NCBI RefSeq assembly: GCF_013385175.1
Contig: NZ_JABZEO010000004.1
Location: 1 to 64,000 of the forward strand
Length of the DNA stretch: 64,000 bases
Reading direction: 5' to 3'
Source: Allochromatium humboldtianum
Lineage (GTDB): Bacteria; Pseudomonadota; Gammaproteobacteria; Chromatiales; Chromatiaceae
Part shown: positions 59,799 to 64,000 of the stretch, piece after piece
How positions within the stretch are numbered: the first letter of the stretch is position 1
How the letters are laid out: each line of letters starts with the position of its first letter
Notes under the pieces: generated by a model
Database searches by the model: none
Seen by the model: only the letters and a program-made list of their open reading frames with translations
What the model was told of the DNA's origin: nothing
Made by a program: the position numbers and the translations under genes

Positions 59799-62707
59799 CA
59801 GAATGTCCTCTCCGTGACGGTGCCGGGAATCTCCACCTCCGCGTCTTTGCCCGGCTGGCGATGCGCGCGCAGCGACTGGTGGGCGAGTGCGACCAGCATC
59901 AGCATGGTGGTGCCGACCACGACCGTGAAGACGCCGAGGTCGAACAGGAAGGCGCTCGGCAGATGCAGTTCGCCCAGCAGCGGCCAGTCGAGATGCGCGG
60001 TGTGCGTGGTCAGGAAGGGATGACCGAACCACCAGGCTCCCAGCCCGGTGAGGCAGGCCAGTAACAGGCCGGCGCTCAACCAGCGGTGCGAACGCAGATG
60101 GATATGGCTCTCCACCCAGGTCGTGCCGGCCAGCATGTACTGCACCAGGATCGCCACCGCGAAGATCAGCCCGGCGACGAAGCCGCCGCCCGGCAGGTTG
60201 TGCCCGCGCATGAAGAAATACACGGCGATCACGCCCATGAAGGGCAGCAGCAGACGCAGATAGATGCCCGGCACCAGCAGATAGCCGCTGTTGGCCTGCT
60301 CGGCCGGGGTCTGCCGGCTGGCCGGGTCGGCCTGGAATCGCTGCTGGGGCGGAATGCTCGCGCTCTCGGGTGCCGGGCGGAAGCGGCGCAGCAGCGCATA
60401 GACCGTGAGCGCGACGATGGCGAGCACGCTGATCTCGCCCAGGGTGTCGAAACTGCGGAAGTCCACCAGCAGCACGTTGACCACGTTGCTGCCCCCGCCG
60501 CCGCTGAGCGCATTGAGCAGGAAGAAGTCGGCGATCGTGTCCGAGGCCGGATGCACCAGCACCGCATAGGTCAATGCCGCCAGCGCCAGCCCGCCGCCGA
60601 CCGCCAGCGCGAGGTCGCGCGAACGGCGCCCCCACAGGCGCCAGAGCGGCTGTTTCGGACCGGCCATCGACTCGATCCGTGGCGGCAGCCAGCGCAGACC
60701 GAGCAGGATCAGCACGGTGGTCACGGTCTCCACCATCAGTTGGGTCAAGGCCAGGTCAGGCGCCGACAGCCACAGGAAGGTCGCCGCCGTGACGATGCCG
60801 GTGCCGCCGATCAGCATGAGTGCCGCCAGACGGTGATACTTCGCCATCCAGGCACCGGCCAGTGCGCAACCGGCGCCGATCAGCCACAGGGCGGCGAACA
60901 GCGGGTCGATGTCCTGCTGCGGGATGCGAGTCCAGGCCGGCGGCTGACCGGCCAGCAGCAGCGGGACGGTCAGTAATCCGAGCATCAGGAACAGCAGTTG
61001 GGGTTGCAGCTTCTGGGTGCCGAGGCGTTGCAGCAGCCATTCCGAGCCGCGTGCAATCTGCGCCATCACGGTTTCGTAAGCCTGAGCGCCGCTGAGACGG
61101 TGGATCAGCGGGACGCGGTCGCGCTGCTGCAAGCCGAAGTAAATGCGGAGCACGAGGTAGAGCAGCACGCCGCCGCCGAGCGCGAACAGACTCATCAGCA
61201 GCGGCAGATTGAAGCCGTGCCACACAGCCAGGTTGTAAGCCGGAGTGGCCTCGCCCAGGGTAGCGGTGGCGGCCAGATGCAACAGCGGGCCAATGCTCAC
61301 GCCGGGGGCGATGCCGACCACCAGGCACGCCAGTACCAGGAGTTCGACCGGGAAACGCATCCAGCGCGGCGGCTCGTGCGGGTCGCGCGGAAGATTCTGC
61401 GCCGGCGCGCCGAAGAACACCGAAATGAACCGCAGCGAGTAGGCGACGCTGAACATGCCCATCGCCACCGCCGCGTATGACATCCACCAGTTGCTGTTGC
61501 CGCCGACATGAATGGTCTCGGCGAAGAACATCTCCTTGGACAGGAAGCCGTTGAGCAGCGGCACGCCCGCCATCGCCGCGCTCGCGACGATGGCCAGCGT
61601 GGCCGTGATCGGCAACGTGTGGCGCAGACCGCGCAGCACGCGCAGGTCGCGGGTGCCCGACTCGTGGTCGATGATGCCGGCGGCCATGAACAGCGAGGCC
61701 TTGAAGGTGGCATGGTTGAGGATATGGAAGATCGCTGCGACGATGGCCAGCGGAGTGCCGATGCCGATCAGCACCGTGATCAGCCCGAGGTGGCTGATCG
61801 TCGAATAGGCCAGGAGACCCTTGAGGTCGTGCTGGAAGATAGCGATGAAGGCGCCGATCAACATGGTGCACGCCCCGGCGCCGCCGATGATCCAGGTCCA
61901 TTCCGGCGTGCCGGCGAGCGCGGGCCACAGGCGCACGAGCAGAAACACCCCCGCCTTCACCATGGTCGCCGAATGCAGGTAGGACGACACCGGCGTGGGC
62001 GCCGCCATCGCGTGCGGCAGCCAGAAATGGAAGGGGAACTGCGCGCTCTTGGTGAGCGCGCCGAGCGCAACCAGCACCAGGGCCGCGAGGTAGAGATCAT
62101 GGCTGCGGATCCTGTCGCCTGCGGCGAGCACCGCGTCGAGATCGTAGCTGCCGGCGATGTGGCCGATCACCAGCACCCCGGCGAGCAGGCACAGACCGCC
62201 GGTAGCGGTGACGGTGAAGGCCATGCGCGCGCCACGGCGGGCATCGGCGCGATGGTGCCAGTAGCCGATCAGCAGGAAGGAGGTGAGGCTGGTGAGCTCC
62301 CAGAACACCACCAGTTGCACCAGATTGCCCGACAGCACCACCCCCAGCATCGAGCCCATGAAGGCCAGCAGGAAGGAGAAGAAGCGCGGCACCGGGTCGT
62401 CGGACGACATGTAATAGCGCGCGTACAGCACCACCAGCAGACCGAGCGTCAGGATCAGCATGGTGAACACCCACGCCAGACCATCGACCCGCAGCACGAA
62501 CGCCAGCCCCTGCGCCGGCAGCCAGGCGAACTCTGCGCGCAGCACCTCGCCGGCGGCCATCTGTGGAAACAGCAGACCGCCGATCGCCAGCCCGGACAGC
62601 GTCACGCCGATCGCCAGCCAGGATTCGCGGTTGCGCGCGTCCTGGGGCATCAGCGCCGCGAACAGAGAGCCGAGGAATGGGATGAGGAGTAGAGCGGCAA
62701 GCAGCAT
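59798..62707 (-). CDS. phaAB: Fused Pha/Mrp antiporter subunits A and B
   Basis: A 969-residue protein. Residues about 1-600 are MnhA/NuoL-like (VVFWELTSLTSFLLIGYWHH with key Glu, LVALGALTKSAQFPFHFWLPHAMAAPTPVSSYLHSATMVKAGVFLLVRLWP). About 620-790 are MbhD/MbhE-like (LALTQLMVETVTTVLILLGLRWLPP; FRSFDTLGEISVLAIVALTVYALL). About 815-945 are MnhB (FFMRGHNLPGGGFVAGLIFAVAILVQYM). The A/B fusion is typical of group-2 (Pha) Mrp systems, which handle K+ or Na+ against H+. It is first in the phaAB-C-D-E-F-G operon. Confidence 0.94.
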   Translation of the reverse strand: MLLAALLLIPFLGSLFAALMPQDARNRESWLAIGVTLSGLAIGGLLFPQMAAGEVLRAEFAWLPAQGLAFVLRVDGLAWVFTMLILTLGLLVVLYARYYMSSDDPVPRFFSFLLAFMGSMLGVVLSGNLVQLVVFWELTSLTSFLLIGYWHHRADARRGARMAFTVTATGGLCLLAGVLVIGHIAGSYDLDAVLAAGDRIRSHDLYLAALVLVALGALTKSAQFPFHFWLPHAMAAPTPVSSYLHSATMVKAGVFLLVRLWPALAGTPEWTWIIGGAGACTMLIGAFIAIFQHDLKGLLAYSTISHLGLITVLIGIGTPLAIVAAIFHILNHATFKASLFMAAGIIDHESGTRDLRVLRGLRHTLPITATLAIVASAAMAGVPLLNGFLSKEMFFAETIHVGGNSNWWMSYAAVAMGMFSVAYSLRFISVFFGAPAQNLPRDPHEPPRWMRFPVELLVLACLVVGIAPGVSIGPLLHLAATATLGEATPAYNLAVWHGFNLPLLMSLFALGGGVLLYLVLRIYFGLQQRDRVPLIHRLSGAQAYETVMAQIARGSEWLLQRLGTQKLQPQLLFLMLGLLTVPLLLAGQPPAWTRIPQQDIDPLFAALWLIGAGCALAGAWMAKYHRLAALMLIGGTGIVTAATFLWLSAPDLALTQLMVETVTTVLILLGLRWLPPRIESMAGPKQPLWRLWGRRSRDLALAVGGGLALAALTYAVLVHPASDTIADFFLLNALSGGGGSNVVNVLLVDFRSFDTLGEISVLAIVALTVYALLRRFRPAPESASIPPQQRFQADPASRQTPAEQANSGYLLVPGIYLRLLLPFMGVIAVYFFMRGHNLPGGGFVAGLIFAVAILVQYMLAGTTWVESHIHLRSHRWLSAGLLLACLTGLGAWWFGHPFLTTHTAHLDWPLLGELHLPSAFLFDLGVFTVVVGTTMLMLVALAHQSLRAHRQPGKDAEVEIPGTVTERTF

Positions 62708-62880
62708 GGATCGTGGTTGGTAGCGCGGAATTCAAAGGCAGCGTTAGACACGCTTCGATTTATTCTTTATATCAATTTCAATGATTGACAAAAAAAACTG
62801 TTTTAGTCGGGGCGAGTCGGATATATGGCGCCTCTATCATAATCGTCTCGTTATCGTTCAATCCCCGAGGTAAGAAGGAG

Positions 62881-63060
62881 ATGCTGGATCCCGAAGTCGG
62901 CTATGGCGACGAGCTCTTGGAGCGCGTCCCGTCCATGTCACCCCAAGAGTCACGCGGTCAGTCGGCCAGTCTGGACGTGCGCCGCCGCATTGAGCACATG
63001 CGCGAGATCAAGCGCTTGCGCGAACTGCTCGACGACCCTGACTTCAACGAGCTGAACTGA
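62881..63060 (+). CDS. Small conserved charged protein
   Basis: A 59-residue protein with a charged C-terminal helix (DVRRRIEHMREIKRLRELLDDPDFNELN), resembling small proteins of the PA3496/DUF3545 kind. GAGG about 10 nt before the ATG is a plausible ribosome-binding site. The AT-rich upstream 120 bp (attgacaaaaaaaactg) looks like a promoter region. An upstream in-frame start at 62785 would add 32 non-conserved residues and is not favoured. Confidence 0.6.
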   Translation: MLDPEVGYGDELLERVPSMSPQESRGQSASLDVRRRIEHMREIKRLRELLDDPDFNELN

Positions 63061-63117
63061 CGTCCGGTTTGGGCGGCGCGCCGCTGGACGTCGCCGCCCC
63101 GTTCCCCGCTTCCCTCA

Positions 63118-64000
63118 TCAATCGCCCAGACTGACGGGCGTCTCGAAGCTCGGCGGCTTGACAGCCAGGACCGCACGATCACAGCGATCGAGGATGGTCT
63201 CGGCGGTGTTTCCGATCAGCAGCCCCGGAATGCCGCCGCGCCCGACCGTGCCCATGACGATGAGATCCACGTCCAACTCGACGGCGAGGGCCGGGATTTC
63301 CTCGATCGCCGAGCCGCGCTGTAGATGCGATCTGGGCTTCAGATACTCCAAGCCCTCCGGTCCGATCCGCTCGGCGAGCGCTTTGATCAAGCCATCCACA
63401 CCCAGCACATGCTGGTTGCGGGTCTGCTCGACATAGCGCAACTCATCGACCGTGGTATCCGTCGTCCAGACACCGCCCGCCCAGTGATGCAGGAATCCCG
63501 TGGCCGGCGCCTCCCAGACGTGCGCGACATGCAGTTCGGCGAACTCGGCTAGGGCCAGCGCGCTCGCCAGATCCAGGATTCGCCGGTTCAAGCCCTCGGT
63601 CTCGGCGTCCTCGTCAGCGCCGGGCGTGAAATCCACCGTCGCCAGGATGCGACGATAGGGTTGGCGTCCATCTGGCTTCAGCAGCCACACCGGACAGGGG
63701 CATTTGCGTAGCAGGTGCATGTCGCGGCTGCCCAGCCAGCGCGCGCGCAGACCGCCGCCCTGGGGTTCGGCGGCCTTGATGACCAGATCATGCCCCCCGC
63801 GAAGCACGGTGCGGATGATCTCGATGTGCGGGCGACCGAAGGCGACCAGGCATTCGGCCTCGATCGGTTGGGCGAGGGCCGCTAGCGCGCCCTGCATCGT
63901 CGCCAGACACTGATCGCGGATCGCCGCCTCGACCTGCGCCTGATCCAGTTCAGCCGTCGCCGCCGGGCGTTCGGCGACCATCAGGAGGGTCAGATCCGCC
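63118..64000 (-). CDS. Two-domain universal stress protein (5' partial)
   Basis: At least 294 residues; the frame runs off the window end (ADLTLLMVAERPAATAEL), so the true start is outside. Two UspA domains are present in UspE style. The first includes GHDLVIKAAEPQ and CPCPVWLLKP; the second begins YRRILATVDFTPGADED and ends VDLIVMGTVGRGGIPGLLIGNTAETILDRCDRAVLAVKPP with the ATP-binding G-x2-G-x9-G pattern. It is cytoplasmic. Confidence 0.92.
   Translation of the reverse strand, partial: ADLTLLMVAERPAATAELDQAQVEAAIRDQCLATMQGALAALAQPIEAECLVAFGRPHIEIIRTVLRGGHDLVIKAAEPQGGGLRARWLGSRDMHLLRKCPCPVWLLKPDGRQPYRRILATVDFTPGADEDAETEGLNRRILDLASALALAEFAELHVAHVWEAPATGFLHHWAGGVWTTDTTVDELRYVEQTRNQHVLGVDGLIKALAERIGPEGLEYLKPRSHLQRGSAIEEIPALAVELDVDLIVMGTVGRGGIPGLLIGNTAETILDRCDRAVLAVKPPSFETPVSLGD

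Overview
The window (about 65-68% GC, tight operons, many ATGA overlaps) looks like chromosome of a purple sulfur bacterium (Chromatiaceae). The support is indirect: remnants of flavocytochrome c sulfide dehydrogenase and a YeeE/YedE sulfur transporter, an acetate kinase / MaoC-Pta operon next to a fabI remnant, a CooS-type gene, purT, and a Pha-type antiporter. No rRNA, tRNA or CRISPR array was seen.

Layout. 1-4590 (+): a NitT/TauT-type ABC transporter (solute-binding protein cut by the window edge, permease), CooC-like Ni-insertion ATPase and a CooS-family enzyme, all overlapping. 4664-8665 (-): metX, metY, an RBBP9-type hydrolase and a degenerate EAL protein. 8800-11461 (-): ackA and a bifunctional MaoC-Pta gene, ending in a strong terminator. 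11466-13948 (-): a decayed stretch with remnants of fabI, yeeE, fccB and fccA around one intact membrane protein. 13949-21505: mobile-element debris around intact purT: two RES/Xre toxin-antitoxin loci (one toxin truncated), TraK/TraL-like genes without a relaxase, an SLT-type protein lacking its catalytic Glu, a TacA antitoxin with a frameshifted TacT, and an integrase C-terminus.

21529-49591: a block for envelope and ion homeostasis. It holds a META-domain protein, a P-type ATPase, a glycine-zipper lipoprotein, a Rap1a/Tai-like protein, an RND pump with its adaptor, a seven-gene Mrp-like antiporter, patatin, a GntP permease, an ArsB/NhaD permease, an orphan amino-acid-binding protein, an AI-2E protein, two alpha/beta hydrolases, DUF3611, and a histidine kinase with a LuxR-type response regulator. 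A 16-bp inverted repeat (TTGNACC-NN-GGTNNAA) lies in three divergent intergenic regions of this block, including the one before the kinase, so the block may be a self-contained regulon.

49739-54797 (+): zinc/manganese ABC ATPase and permease, Zur, a membrane protein, a pterin synthase homologue and two SDR enzymes. 54876-62707 (-): a CPA2 K+/H+ antiporter and a second Mrp antiporter of Pha type (A/B fused, C, D, E, F, G). The window ends with a small conserved protein (+) and a two-domain universal stress protein cut by the edge (-).

Two points stand out: the CooS-like enzyme has Asp where the active-site cluster normally has a Cys ligand, and the repeated palindrome is tied to the two-component system and transporter block.
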